Under the pieces are notes generated by a model. The model searched no databases, was not told the DNA's origin, and was given only the letters and a program-made list of their open reading frames with translations. Shown here piece after piece: positions 1-28,252 of a stretch of 64,000 bases of DNA (the first letter of the stretch is position 1; each line of letters opens with the position of its first letter). The position numbers were made by a program, and so were the translations under genes. Origin of the DNA: Opisthocomus hoazin (taxonomy: Eukaryota; Chordata; Aves; Opisthocomiformes; Opisthocomidae); NCBI RefSeq assembly GCF_030867145.1, contig NC_134417.1, positions 6,487,577 to 6,551,576 on the forward strand. Reading direction: 5' to 3'.

Positions 1-112
1 CTCTTGCCACCGAGCAGAAAGAGGGGGCCTAAGAGATGGGGGGGAATGGAAACGAGTCCCTGCTCAGGGCGGGAAGCGAATCTCCCCCCGGCCTCCCTCA
101 CCACCGTCACCG
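1..112. other. unassigned sequence left of the first CR1
   Basis: This stretch does not match the corresponding part of the second CR1 copy, so the first CR1 is 5'-truncated at about 113. I recognise no gene or repeat in it. Confidence 0.4.
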
Positions 113-1846
113 GGTGTCCTGGTGACGGAGGATGCGGAGAAGGCAGAGCTACTGAATGCCTTCTTTGCTTCAGTCTTCAGTGCTAAGACTGGCCCTCAGG
201 AATCTCAGGCCCCGGAGGTAAGAGAAGAAGCCTACAAAGAGGACGACTTTCCCTTGGTCGAGGAGGACTGTGTGAGGGATCGCTTAAGCGATCTGGACGC
301 CCACAAATCCATGGGCCCCGATGGAATGCACCCACGAGTGCTGAGGGAGCTGGCGGATGTCATTGCTGAGCCACTCTCCATCATCTTTGAGAGGTCCTGG
401 AGGACAGGAGAGGTGCCCGAGGACTGGAGAAAGGCCAATGTCACTCCAATCTTCAAAAAGGGCAAGAAGGAGGACCCAGGGAACTACAGGCCGGTCAGCC
501 TCACCTCCATCCTAGGAAAGGTGATGGAGCAGCTTATCCTGGAGGCCGTCATGAAGCAAGTGGAAGAAAAGAAGGTTATCAGGAGTAGTCAGCATGGATT
601 CACCAAGGGGAAATCATGCCTGATCAATCTGATAGCTTTCTACGATGACATGACTGGCTGGGTAGACGAAGGGAGAGCCATGGATGTTATCTACCTTGAC
701 TTCAGCAAGGCTTTCGACACAGTCTCCCATGATATCCTCCTAGGGAAGCTGAGGAAGTGTGGGCTGGATGAGTGGTCGGTGAAGTGGATAGAGAACTGGC
801 TGAATGGCAGAACTCAGAGGGTTGTCATCAGCGGCACTGAGTCTAGTTGGAGGCTGGTGACAAGTGGTGTCCCCCAGGGGTCAGTCCTGGGCCCAGCCTT
901 GTTCAACTTCTTCATCAATGACCTGGATGAAGAGCCAGAGTGTACCCTCAGCAAGTTTGCTGACGACACCAAACTGGGAGGTGTGGTAGATACACCAGAA
1001 GGCTGTGCTGCCATTCAGTGTGACCTGGATAGGCTGGAAAGCTGGGCAGAGAGGAACCTGATGAGGTTCAACAAGGGCAAATGCAGGGTCCTGCACCTGG
1101 GGAGGAACAACCTCATGCACCAGTACAGGCTTGGGGTGGACCTGCTGGAGAGCAGCTCTGCGGAGAGGGACCTGGGAGTGCTGGTGGACGACAGGTTGAC
1201 CATGAGCCAGCAGTGTGCCCTGGCTGCCAAGAAAGCCAATGGGATCCTAGGGGTGCATCAAGAAGAGTGTGGCCAGCAGAACAAGGGAGGTTCTCCTTCC
1301 CCTCTACACTGCCCTGGTGAGGCCTCATCTGGAGTACTGTGTCCAGTTCTGGGCTCCCCAGTTCAAGAAAGATGAAGAGCTACTGGAGAGAGTCCAGCGG
1401 AGGGCTACAAGGATGGTGAGGGGACTGGAGCATCTCCCCTACAAGGAGAGGCTGAGGGAACTGGGCTTGTTCAGCCTGAAGAAGAGAAGGCTGCGAGGGG
1501 ACCTTATAATTGCCTACAAAAATATCTGAAGGGTGGCTGTCAGGAGGATGGGGCCAAGCTCTTTTCAGTGGTGCCCAGTGACAGGACAAGGGGCAATGGG
1601 CACAAACTGAGGCACAGGAAGTTCCGTCTGAACATGAGGAAGAACTTCTTCCCTCTGAGGGTGACGGAGCACTGGAACAGGCTGCCCAGGGATGTTGTGG
1701 AGTCTCGTTCTCTGGAGATATTCAAGACCCGCCTGGACAAGATCCTGTGCAGCCTACTGTAGGTGACCCTGCTTTGGCAGGGGTGTTGGACTAGATGACC
1801 CACAGAGGTCCCTTCCAACCCCTACTATTATGTGATTCTGTGATTC
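113..1846 (+). mobile_element. CR1 LINE copy A, 5'-truncated, ORF2 reverse transcriptase remnant
   Basis: A non-LTR retrotransposon of the avian CR1 family. It begins inside ORF2, keeps the reverse-transcriptase region ([20 protein letters not shown] and the catalytic [10 protein letters not shown]), the CR1 C-terminal part ([13 protein letters not shown]) and the 3' tail of ATTCTGTG-type repeats at 1829-1846. Compared with copy B it has two small insertions that break the frame, one extra base near 1250 and two extra bases near 1522; together they restore the original frame, which then runs to the stop just after 1762. By eye it differs from copy B by only a few percent, so both are fairly recent. 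It is not a host gene. Confidence 0.93.
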
Positions 1847-1853
1847 ACCTGCC

Positions 1854-2509
1854 CAGTTGCCCTTAAGCAACAGATATGGGGCTCTGGAATGTGAGGGACC
1901 AGCCACAGAGGAAGTGGTGAAGGTGAAGCTCCATCCGGGGGGTTGCCCAGGACGAGTCAGACAGCCCCACGTATTACGACTGCCTTGGCTAAGAAAAAAA
2001 GGAGGGTCATTGTCATAGGCGATTCCCTTCTGAGGGGAACAGAGGGCCCGATCTGCCGACCGGACCCATCCCACAGGGAAGTCTGCTGCCTCCCTGGGGC
2101 CCGGGTTAGGGATGTTGCGAAGAAACTCCCTGGTCTGGTGCGGCCTTCTGATTATTAACCCCTCTTGGTAATGCAGGTTGGCGGGGACGAGATAGCAGAG
2201 AGAAGTCCCAAGGCCATCAAAAGGGACTTCAGGGCACTGGGGCGATTGGTTGAGGGATCAGGGGCGCAGGTGGTGTTTTCCTCCATCCCATCAGTGGCAG
2301 GGAACAGCACTGAAAGGGGCAGGAAAACTCACCTGGTTAACAGGTGGCTCAGGGACTGGTGCCATCGGTCCAGTTTTTGCTTCTTTGATCACGGGGAGGT
2401 GTACACAGCACCAGGCCTGCTGGCAACAGGTGGATGACAGCTATCTCATGGGGAAAAAGGATTCTTGGCCACGAGCTGGCGGGGCTCATTGAGAGGGCTT
2501 TAAACTAGG
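1854..2509 (+). pseudogene. CR1 ORF1 C-terminal part, esterase-like domain, broken
   Basis: Fragments in different frames match the esterase-like (SGNH type) domain of CR1 ORF1 protein: the VIVIGDSLLRGTEGPICRPD block with the GDS nucleophile motif at about 2010-2070, then VVFSSIPSVAGNSTERGR, then GKRILGHELAGLIERALN ending at the TAG near 2507-2509. There is a frame change near the A-run at 1993-2000, an in-frame stop at about 2156-2158 (after RPSDY) and another shift near 2430. The zinc-finger part expected at the ORF1 N-terminus is absent because the element is 5'-truncated. Confidence 0.8.
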
Positions 2510-2564
2510 TTCAAAGGGGGAAGGGGACATCGCCCTGCTCACTAGGGATGAGCATAGGCCTGGC

Positions 2565-3434
2565 GTGCCAAGGCCAGGGGTGAGATCGACAGCCCAGCTC
2601 AAGTGTGTCTATACCAACGCACGTAGCATGGGCAATAAACAGGAGAAGCTGGAAGCCATTATACAGCAGGATGGCTACGACTTGGTCACCATCACAGAAA
2701 CGTGGTGGGACAACTCGCATGACTGGCATGCTGTCATGGATGGCTACAGACTCTTTAGGAAAGACAGGCTAACAAGGAGAGGTGGTGGAGTTGCTCTATA
2801 TGTGAGGGAGCAACTGGAATGCATTGAGCTTGGCCTGGGGGCAAATGAGGGACAAGTTGAAAGCTTGTGGGTTAGAATTAAGGGACAGGCTCACACGAGT
2901 GACATTACGGTGGGTGTGTACTACAGGCCACCTGACCAGGAGGAGGAGGTTGATGAGGCCTTCTACAGGCAGCTACAAGCAGCCTCACCATCACAGGCCC
3001 TGGTTCTCACGGGGGACTTCAACCACCTTGACATCAGCTGGGAAGACCACACAGCTAGGCAGGCGCAATCCAGGAGGTTCCTACAGAACATCGATGATAA
3101 CTTTCTGATGCAAGTGGTGGAGGAACCAACAAGGAAAGGCGCTCTGCTGGACCTTGTATTAACAAACAAGGAGGGACTGGTGGAGGATGTGAAGGTCGGA
3201 GGTAGACTCGGCTGCAGTGACCATGAAATGGTCGAGTTCAGGATCCTGAGTGGAGGAAGCAGGGCGATAAGCAGGATCAAAACCTTGGACCTCAGGAGGG
3301 CTAACTCTGGCCTCTTCAAGGAGCTACTGGCAGAAATCCTGTGGGCAAGGGCTCTCGAAGGCAGGGGGGTCCAAGAGTGCTGGTCACTTTTTAAACGTCA
3401 CTTCCTCCATGCTCAGAGCGGTGCATCCCCCTGA
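2565..3434 (+). pseudogene. CR1 ORF2, apurinic-endonuclease-like domain
   Basis: The first part of ORF2 of copy B. It shows the endonuclease/exonuclease/phosphatase fold motifs of CR1: VYTNARSMGNKQEKLEAII, TITETWWD, VGVYYRPP, TGDFNHLDISWED and GCSDHEMVEF, which carry the expected Asn, Glu, Asp and His residues. The frame ends at a TGA near 3432 because it is one base out of register with the reverse-transcriptase frame; the shift lies between LHAQ (about 3416) and the RCIPLRKK block that starts at 3419 in the other frame. Confidence 0.88.
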
Positions 3435-5368
3435 GAAAGAAATTGAGCAAAGGAAGCAGGAGACCTGCATGGTTGAACAAGGAGATTCTAGCGGAGATCA
3501 GGCGGAAGAGAAAGGTCCATGGAATGTGGAAGGAGGGACAGGCCACTTGGGAAGAGTACAGGAATGTGGTCAGAGCGTGCAGGGATGCGACGAGGAAGGC
3601 CAAGGCCCACCTGGAATTGAAGCTGGCAAGGGATGTCAAAAACAACAAGAAGGGCTTCTTCAACTACATCAGCAGCAAAAGGAAGGCTAGGGGCAATGTG
3701 GGGCCGCTGCTGAATGAGGCGAGTGTCCTGGTGACGGAGGATGCAGAGAAGGCAGAGCTACTGAATGCCTTCTTTGCTTCAGTCTTCAGTGCTAAGACTG
3801 GCCCTCAGGAATCTCAGGCCCCGGAGGTAAGAGAAGAAGCCTACAAAGAGGACGACTTTCCCTTGGTCAAGGAGGACTGTGTGAGGGATCGCTTAAGCGA
3901 TCTGGACGCCCACAAATCCATGGGCCCCGATGGAATGCACCCACGAGTGCTGAGGGAGCTGGCGGATGTCATTGCTGAGCCACTCTCCATCATCTTTGAG
4001 AGGTCCTGGAGGACAGGAGAGGTGCCCGAGGACTGGAGAAAGGCCAATGTCACGCCAGTCTTCAAAAAGGGCAAGAAGGAGGACCCAGGGAACTACAGGC
4101 CGGTCAGCCTCACCTCCATCCCAGGAAAGGTGATGGAGCAGCTTATCCTGGAGGTCATCATGAAGCAAGTGGAAGAAAAGAAGGTTATCAGGAGTAGTCA
4201 GCATGGATTCACCAAGGGGAAATCATGCCTGACCAATCTGATAGCTTTCTACGATGACATGACTGGCTGGGTAGATGAAGGGAGAGCCGTAGATGTTGTC
4301 TACCTCGACTTCAGCAAGGCTTTCGACACAGTCTCCCATGATATCCTCCTAGGGAAGCTGAGGAAGTATGGGCTGGATGAGTGGTCGGTGAGATGGATAG
4401 AGAACTGGCTGAATGGCAGAACTCAGGGGGCTGTCATCAGTGGCGCTGAGTCTAGTTGGAGGCCGGTAACTAGTGGTGTCCCCCAGGGGTCAGTCCTGGG
4501 CCCAGCCTTGTTCAACTTCTTCATCAACGACCTGGATGAAGAGTTAGAGTGTACCCTCAGCAAGTTTGCTGACGACACCAAACTGGGAGGTGTGGTGGAT
4601 ACACCAGCAGGCTGTGCTGCCATTCAGCGTGACCTGGACAGGCTGGAGAGCTGGGCAGAGAGGAACCTGATGAGGTTCAACAAAGGCAAATGCAGGGTCC
4701 TGCACCTGGGAAGGAACAACCCCATGCATCAGTACAGGCTTGGGGCAGACCTGCTGGAGAGCAGCTCTGCGGAGAGGGACCTGGGAGTGCTGGTGGACGA
4801 CAGGTTGACCATGAGCCAGAAGTGTGCCCTGGTTGCCAAGAAGGCCAATGGCATTCTGGGATGCATCAAGAGGAGTGTGGCCAGCAGGTCGAGGGAGGTT
4901 CTCCTTCCCCTCTACACTGCCCTGGTGAGGCCTCATCTGGAGTACTGTGTCCAATTCTGGGTTCCCCAGTTCAAGAAAGATGAAGAGCTACTGGAGAGAG
5001 TCCAGCAGAGGGCTACAAGGATGATGAGGGGGCTGGAACATCTCCCCTACGAGGAGAGGCTGAGGGAGCTGGGCTTGTTCAGCCTGAAGAAGAGAAGGCT
5101 GAGAGGGGACCTTATAAATGCTTACAAATATCTGAAGGGCGGCTGTCAGGAGGATGGGGCCAAGCTCTTTTCAGTAGTGCCCAGTGACAGGACAAGGGGC
5201 AATGGGCACAAACTGAGGCACAGGAAGTTCCGTCTGAACATGAGGAAGAACTTCTTCCCTCTGAGGGTGACGGAGCACTGGAACAGGCTGCCCAGGGATG
5301 TTGTGGAGTCTCCTTCTCTGGAGATATTCAAGACCCGCCTGGACAAGGTCCTGTGCATCCTACTGTAG
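3419..5368 (+). CDS. CR1 ORF2 reverse transcriptase, long open frame
   Basis: About 650 codons open from 3419 to the stop at 5366-5368. It includes the linker ([11 protein letters not shown]), the reverse-transcriptase fingers ([26 protein letters not shown]), the palm motifs ([37 protein letters not shown] with the catalytic Asp pair), the thumb, and the CR1 C-terminal domain ([31 protein letters not shown]). No internal stop is present, so selection or youth has kept it open; the frameshift to the endonuclease part means this copy is not autonomous. It is transposon coding sequence, not a host gene. Confidence 0.9.
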   Translation, partial: RCIPLRKKLSKGSRRPAWLNKEILAEIRRKRKVHGMWKEGQATWEEYRNVVRACRDATRKAKAHLELKLARDVKNNKKGFFNYISSKRKARGNVGPLLNEASVLVTEDAEKAELLNAFFASVFSAKTGPQESQAPEVREEAYKEDDFPLVKEDCVRDRLSDLDAHKSMGPDGMHPRVLRELADVIAEPLSIIFERSWRTGEVPEDWRKANVTPVFKKGKKEDPGNYRPVSLTSIPGKVMEQLILEVIMKQVEEKKVIRSSQHGFTKGKSCLTNLIAFYDDMTGWVDEGRAVDVVYLDFSKAFDTVSHDILLGKLRKYGLDEWSVRWIENWLNGRTQGAVISGAESSWRPVTSGVPQGSVLGPALFNFFINDLDEELECTLSKFADDTKLGGVVDTPAGCAAIQRDLDRLESWAERNLMRFNKGKCRVLHLGRNNPMHQYRLGADLLESSSAERDLGVLVDDRLTMSQKCALVAKKANGILGCIKRSVASRSREVLLPLYTALVRPHLEYCVQFWVPQFKKDEELLERVQQRATRMMRGLEHLPYEERLRELGLFSLKKRRLRGDLINAYKYLKGGCQEDGAKLFSVVPSDRTRGNGHKLRHRKFRLNMRKNFFPLRVTEHWNRLPRDVVESPSLEIFKTRLDKVLCILL

Positions 5369-5453
5369 GTGACCCTGCTTCAGCAGGAGGGTTGGACTAG
5401 ATGACCCACAGAGGTCCCTTCCAACCCCTACCATTATGTGATTCTGTGATTCT

Positions 5454-6590
5454 GCTGGCGAGGTGTTTGCTGCTCTTTGACAGCAAAAAGCATTCTGATT
5501 CACAAACACCTATCTGGCTGAATTTGACCTGGGGCTTGGGGCGTGTGTGCGGGCACAGCCCCTGCAGAGTGGCTGGAGTCCTTCACGCTCTTACCTCGTT
5601 CCTCCCGCTGTCCCAAACTGGCATTAACTTGCCAGGGTTCGCTCTCAGACTTGCTGGGTTTCAGCTGGGCTTTCAGGAGGAGCAGCAGGAGACGCCCCAG
5701 TGCGCTGGCTCCAGACGGATCCCACTGCACCATGGTGGTTTTGGCATATACAAAAGTGAAATAAAAGCCACGGTCTCCAGAGAGCTAGCCAGCCAAGAGC
5801 GGATGAACGTTCACATTAATGTGTAATTAATGTGCAGTTCTGGCTTCAGTTCTTTTGGCAGTGCAGAGGTAATTACAACTGAACTGTAAAGCGTTGCACA
5901 TGGGTTTTATTTACCACTAATAAGTGGCATCTGTTCTCCCTGTGAAATGTCTCAGCTGTTTGCTCTTGTTCAAGGAAACCAGAAGAACTCATTGTGTAGA
6001 TGGCCCATGCTAACTTACATGCTTTGGCTGGAGAGCGAGCTTAAGGCCATGATCGCCCCACCACGTTTTCCTTTAGACTCTGCTTGCTTGTTTAACGCAT
6101 CACCCCAGCGCCTGAGCCCATCACGACATGGAAGGGGGCACAGAGCTCCAGCCCCAGACCTGGAGGACGTGCTTGCATTGAAGAACCAGCACCATCTCTC
6201 CTCACAGCTGTCTCCCGGCACTGGCCCTTGAGCTTTTACAGTCTCCCAGCAAGAGCTGCTGCAGGGCCCTCGGCTCACTCCAAGCTGCAGTCACCTGGAC
6301 TGCCTGGCGTACCTGCCACTGAGCCACAGCCAGCCAAATCGCTCGCTGCTGCAGCATCCGCTGCCTCGGCTGGCTTCCTGGCCTGGTTTTGCTCCCCACC
6401 ACATTTCCTGAGGAAGTGAATGCTGGGTTTGTTAAGTGAATGTTGTGGCAAATGTGATTTAAGTGGCTGCAAATCCCGCAGAGAAGCCAGTTCAGTTAGG
6501 GCACAGAGCATAACCAGAGGTGGAGAGCATCTGAAACGGGGAGGTGGGAAGCACCAGCCAAAAGGCTCCTCGACAGAGGCTTGTGGGACA
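5454..6590. other. intergenic, no gene seen
   Basis: Mixed-composition DNA between the CR1 pair and a possible LTR. The short open frames here are random in character, and I see no splice-supported coding exon or recognised repeat. Confidence 0.5.
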
Positions 6591-6599
6591 GACCTTTGC

Positions 6600-7050
6600 A
6601 GCTGGCCGATGTCAACCGAGGTGAGAGGCTGGGATGCAATGCACAGAATTACAAGGGTAAATATTTATTCATAGGCATGAGGTGTCCCAGCCAAATTGGG
6701 GCACCTGAATGCGGTTTTACATGGGGTTCTTATACCTTTTGAGTGTTCGGGTACAACACAATTGGATTGGTCACTAACCCCCACACTACCGATTACTAAT
6801 AATATTAAAACTTTGCAAAGCTGCTCTATTTCTGCAGCATTCTTGGTGCTTGTCTATTGATCCAGGCATCCCTGAGGTCAGCCTTGCTTGAGTTACTGAT
6901 CTGTGACTCCAGATGATGCTGGGAGGGTTTTGCAGATGTGCCAGAGGGGCTGGGATGCTGGCATTCTTGTGGTTGTCCCAGAGATAAAGCTGTCCTTTGT
7001 CCTTCATGGACTGCTCTAAGCTTCCCAGAGGCAAAGTCTTTCTTTCTAGG
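6600..7050 (-). mobile_element. possible solo LTR or LTR fragment of an old endogenous retrovirus
   Basis: Read on the minus strand, a CCAAT box (about 6770), a TATA-like GTATAAG (about 6737) and an AATAAA signal (6663-6668) follow in the order and spacing of a U3-R-U5 long terminal repeat. No internal retroviral genes are next to it and I cannot place exact ends. It would be an old, degraded copy. The family is not identified; a host promoter with a chance polyadenylation signal is the alternative. Confidence 0.3.
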
Positions 7051-7138
7051 GCTGGGCTGTCCTTTCGCTTGTTTTACTTCAGCACGAATAATACCAGAGA
7101 GTCCAGTAAAATTCCACTACCTCGTCATATTTTACTGT

Positions 7139-7287
7139 ATAACATACATATATACACACATATAAAAAAATATATAATATATAATATATTAAAATACATA
7201 ATATATAATATATAATATAGATAATATTATATATATATAATATATATTATGTATATATAAAATATATATTATGTATATATAAAAAAA
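7139..7287. repeat. AT-rich microsatellite, (TA/TATAA)n
   Basis: About 150 bases of imperfect ATATAA and TATATA units, ending in an A-run. It is a simple sequence repeat with no coding content. Confidence 0.95.
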
Positions 7288-9007
7288 GTTCATACACTTT
7301 CATACTGTAAAGACTGATTGAAACTGGTAGTTAGGGAAGGGATTTTTCAGCACGCTTGCCAAGCCTGTGATGCACCAAAGCATCTGTCAGAGCTGCAGCT
7401 CCTTGCTGGCAGCATCCGTGTGCTGGGGTCCCGCCATCCCCCGCGCAGCCCCTGCTCGTGACATCTGCTGCGAGGGGCTCAGGCGCAAGCGTCTCGCCGC
7501 ATGTGGGCTGACGGCAGCGGGAGGCTGGGCGATGGGTGGACATCGCTGCCGTGGGGAGCGTGACTCAGCTGCTGGAGCAAACTCGGGGCTCCCCTGGGCG
7601 CTGCAGCTTCTCGGCAGGGACCGCTTCTGCAGTGCGATTTGCTGGGAGGCTGCCAGCCACCCTGCCATCTCCTCCTCTCTGCAGGCAGCTCTGCGCTGCT
7701 CTCCAGTCATCGTCTGTGTCTGCAGCGACAAAATGACTCGCCGGAGCAGAGGGACACGGGGCTGAATCCCTGCGAGAGGCACAGAGCAGAGGAGCGGGGG
7801 ATGCGGCCGGAGGATGCTGCGGGGAAGGTACAGGCAGCCTCGCTGGCGGTGGTGCCGGCGGGGAGGGTGGGCATGGCTCCTACGTGGCTTCGCACCCCTG
7901 TCCCCATGGGTGCTGTGACCACCCTGCGCAGCCCAGGGCTGCCAGGCCCCTCGGGGTGCAGACCCCTCCCGCGGTGCTCCGCGAGCCGGGGCAGTGCTGC
8001 CGGAGATGTTCTGTCCTTGGCCCCGGAGCCCTGGAGGACAGGTATGCTGGCTGTTTTCTCAGCACCGTTGCTCAGCCCTGGGTGCCTGCGGAGGACCCAG
8101 TGTGAGACCCTTTACTGCATGGGCTTGCCTGTGGCCGTGCCCCAAAACCCCAGCAGCCTGCCGGCTCCGGGGGGCCAGGAACAAGAATTACGGGTGTGTT
8201 TGACCTTATTTAGACAGCTCTTTCTCAAGCAATTAGAACTCCCGCGGGTTGTGCTGATGAAGAAAGCCGGTCTGCCAAAATCTGGCTGCTAAGGCCGGTG
8301 GGGCTGTCGGAGGGAGGCTGGCAAGAGGCTTCTCCTCGCTGCACTCTGCCTGCAGCAGTGCTGAGCCTGGGGGAAGGTGACGCGAAGGAAATGCAGTGGT
8401 AGCCATGATTTTACTCCACCACTCCTGTCCCCCACTAAGGGGGCTCCACTCTTGGGTGTGATGCAGAGTTTGGCTTGCAGAAAGGTAGCCAAAATCCTCC
8501 TTAAATACATTCCTGCTGACCCCACAGCTTTGCCAGTGCTTTACCTGGGTGCTGTGCTTCCTCCACTGCCTAATCACAGCTTCCCTGAGAGGATGCCATT
8601 CCCCTTCGGGCCCCAGAGACTCCCAGGGGCTTTTCCATCCTTGCTCCAGCAGTTTTCCAGTCTCAGCAGCTCAGGAGCTCACCAATGGGGGCTGTGAGCA
8701 TTTGGGAGGGCTCAGGAGTTTTGTAGCCCCTGCTATACAGCATGCACCTCAGTTTTAGCTCTGGGGTCTCCAGGGACCTTTGCAGGGAGCATGAGAATTC
8801 CCCCTATGGAGGAGTGCCCTGTCTCTGCAGCCAGCGTGTTGGCATAGATTTTCCATGCAGGGCCACACTTGGGCTGCTCACACAAGAGACCTGGTTTCTG
8901 CTCTCCCTGCTGCCAGAAATATCCCAGCTGGCTGCAGTGGAGAGCAAGTGAGGAGAGCTGTGGGAGAGCGGAGCAGGCAGCCAGCAGCTGTGCCGGCAGG
9001 CAGAGTG
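7288..9007 (+). promoter_or_regulatory. TRPM2 5' flank, GC-rich, possible promoter and 5' UTR exon
   Basis: GC-rich, moderately CpG-containing DNA (densest about 7430-8060) between the AT microsatellite and the first TRPM2 coding exon. A long frame at 7639-8292 shows no recognisable domain and is probably chance. TGACTCAGC at 7561-7569 fits an AP-1/antioxidant-response core. Vertebrate TRPM2 usually has non-coding 5' sequence, and it may lie here, but no splice pair can be fixed without transcripts. Confidence 0.35.
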
Positions 9008-9283
9008 CGCAGGGGCAACAGAATCATTAATGGCCTCAAGTTGCATCAAGGGAGGTTTAGATCGGATATTAGGAAAAATTTCTTTATTGAAAGAGTGGTC
9101 AAGTATTGGAACAGGCTGCCCAGGGAAGTGGTGGAGTCACCGTCGCTGGAGGTGTTCAAAAAACGTGTAGATAGGGAACTTCAGGACATGGTTTAGCAGG
9201 CATGGTGGTGTTGGGTTGACGATTGGACTCGATGATCTTAGAGGTCTCTTCCAACCTTAACGATTCCATGATTCTATGATTTT
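9008..9283 (+). mobile_element. CR1 LINE 3' end, second subfamily
   Basis: This holds the last part of CR1 ORF2 ([20 protein letters not shown], stop after LQDMV) followed by the CR1 3' UTR and the ATTCTATGATT-type tail. It differs from copies A and B in sequence (LEVFKKRVD against LEIFKTRLD), so it belongs to another CR1 subfamily, also seen at 22226-22735. It ends about 260 bases before the TRPM2 start codon. Confidence 0.92.
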
Positions 9284-9544
9284 CAGAGGCTGACAGGCTG
9301 CCCGGGGGCAGCGTGGTGCATGCTGAGGCTGGTTCACCACCCGCGTGGCCACTGTGTCAGGACCGTGGTGAAGGTCCAGCACATTTCCCGGGGACATCTC
9401 TTCACCTGGTGAACGATGGACTGGATGCCCCAGTGCTTTAAGTCCATGGCTGTCCTTTTCTGCTGCACTCAGGATGCAGATGTTCGGGACCTCCCAGCCT
9501 AGGAACAGGAGAGAGGAGGCCAAGCGGAGCAAGACACTGCAGCC

Positions 9545-26509
<16,965 letters not shown>

Positions 26510-27765
26510 GTCCTCTAGCAGAGGCCAGGGCTCCTGCTGTCCCCAACCAGGTTCTGGCTGGGACCTGGAGCTCTACCATAGCTCACCTGTGAGACCGTGG
26601 CAGCTACGGGAGACTAGGTGCTTTGGTTGCCTCTGTGAATGTACATTGCAGGTTTCTGGGAGGAAAACTGTACCCTCCCCAGCAGCCGTGGGCAGGGGCT
26701 GCCTGGGCAGTGCCTACACAGCATCCTGGTCACCTGAGCCACCAAGCTCAGCCCCAGCTTGTCTCTCGGTGTTTCCACATCAGCCACAGCACTAGCCCAG
26801 GGCTTGGGCCAAGCAGAGCCACAGGGCTGTTCCTGCAAGGTGTTCCTTCTCTCAGCTCCCACCTACTGTGTGGGCAGTGGGGACTTGCCAGCCCCAGCTA
26901 CCCCTCCACCCAGGGTATCCATCAGGCGTCTCTGCTCCACAGCTCCTGCTCCGAGTCCTGGCAGCTCCACTGCCACAGCTCCCAGAGGATTCCTCTGGAG
27001 AAGGCTTGGGGTCTTTGAAACCTAGAGCTCCTGACTGCCCTGCAAGTCGCTCCTGTGGCAGCTGTCTCCATACCTCTGGTTACCTCAGACCCAACAACAT
27101 GGTCCCGAGCTGTGATCCAGCACCTCTGCAGGTGTGAGCAGCTTTTGGCTTATATACCTATGGTTTCTTAGCTCCACAGAGGTCCACTGCCCATGTCCCA
27201 TACTGTTATGTGATCCTGCGTGTGTATGCTGAGCACCATCTTGTAGCTGACCTCCTTCCCTCTGAGCCAGGGCACCAGCTAAATGCCACCTGCCTGCCCC
27301 CATCCCCTTGCGTACATGGACGGAAAGGGGCAGCTCGCTGGGACCCGGGTGATCCATGCTCTGTGGTCCCTTGGGCAAGTAGCAACAGGAGAGAGGACAT
27401 CAGTGTGTCCATCCCAGACATCTCTGCTCTTAAGCTGTGTTTCACTCACCTTTTGTGTTTCCTGCCATGGGGAGAACAAGGCACTATGGAGACATTTCTC
27501 GACAGCCCAGAACAGCCCCACGGTGGCATATTATGCCTGGGGCTGCTCAGGGAGGGCATTCAGTTCCCCCAGCCTCTTCCGATGGACCTGACACTGGCCG
27601 GCCCGGGCTGCTCTTCCCATGCCGCTGGCCACCACAGCACAACAGCAGTTTCATCAGTGATGCACTGGGGCTTGGCAAGGTGGGGGGAGGGGGGAGGGGG
27701 GCGGGGAGGGGTCAGACTGGCAGTTTAGTCAACCCAGCTCAATAAACTGTGTGTTAAATAACTAA
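26510..27765 (+). other. TRPM2: probable TRPM2 3' UTR
   Basis: Sequence after the TRPM2 stop with no coding exon. AATAAA at 27741-27746 is the first canonical polyadenylation signal I find on the plus strand here, giving a 3' UTR of about 1.25 kb. The true end needs transcript data. Confidence 0.55.
27680..27712 (+). other. G-run cluster, potential G-quadruplex in the TRPM2 3' UTR
   Basis: Five runs of four to six G on the sense strand within 33 bases, about 30 bases before the polyadenylation signal. It fits the pattern for a stable G-quadruplex in the RNA. Confidence 0.7.
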
Positions 27766-28127
27766 AGGCTGGTAGTCCATTATGGCTGTTTAACCAGGAG
27801 GCATTCTCAGAGGCCATGCGTGGAGCACACTTCCAGGATGAGCCCAGTCTGAGTGTTCCTACCCCCATTCTCGCTGCACAAACCCACTTCGCTTGCAGAT
27901 TCACCCCCCAACACTGGCTGCAGAGATGACTTGATGCATTTGGGGTCAATGTGAGGAGCTGCTGAACAGCAAGCTGCGTGCCAAGGCAGTGGCACAGCAC
28001 CGTCTGCCATCGCTCTTGGCCTCCTTGATGTCTGCTTGTCACGGTGGTCCGCTGAGAGCCAGCTCAGGCGCAGGGAGGGCCAGGCTGGGGGCACGGCTGG
28101 GGAGGGCAGAGGCGATTGCGCCTTACA

Positions 28128-28252
28128 GCAGCTCATCGAGTTCCTAGACCCGCAGCTCACTTTGTTCCTCGACCCGCAGCTCACAGCTCTCCCCGACCCG
28201 CAGCTCACAGCTCTCCTAGACCCGCAGCTCACAGCTCTCCTCGACCCGCAGC
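28128..28252 (+). repeat. 24-bp minisatellite at the edge of the LRRC3 CpG island
   Basis: Five units of about 24 bases with the core GACCCGCAGCTCACAGCTCT. Both strands are open in frame because the unit is a multiple of three. There is no sign of a real protein. Confidence 0.9.

Larger units (their letters stand above)
1846..5453 (+). mobile_element. CR1 LINE copy B, nearly full length (part of ORF1, all of ORF2, 3' tail)
   Basis: The second CR1, same orientation and subfamily as copy A, starts directly at copy A's 3' tail. It begins inside ORF1 (reading NRYGALECEG near 1870) and so is 5'-truncated. It carries the rest of ORF1, a short spacer, the ORF2 endonuclease, the reverse transcriptase, the C-terminal region, and a 3' end with the GGTCCCTTCCAACC block and ATTCTGTG repeats. 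ORF1 is broken in several places; ORF2 has one frameshift at about 3418 and is otherwise open to 5368. CR1 elements commonly leave little or no target-site duplication, and I see none. Confidence 0.95.

Noticed and set aside
7639-8292. 217-codon frame before TRPM2
   Set aside because: It does not begin at a well-placed ATG, has no domain, and its composition follows the GC-rich DNA; it is more likely flank or 5' UTR.
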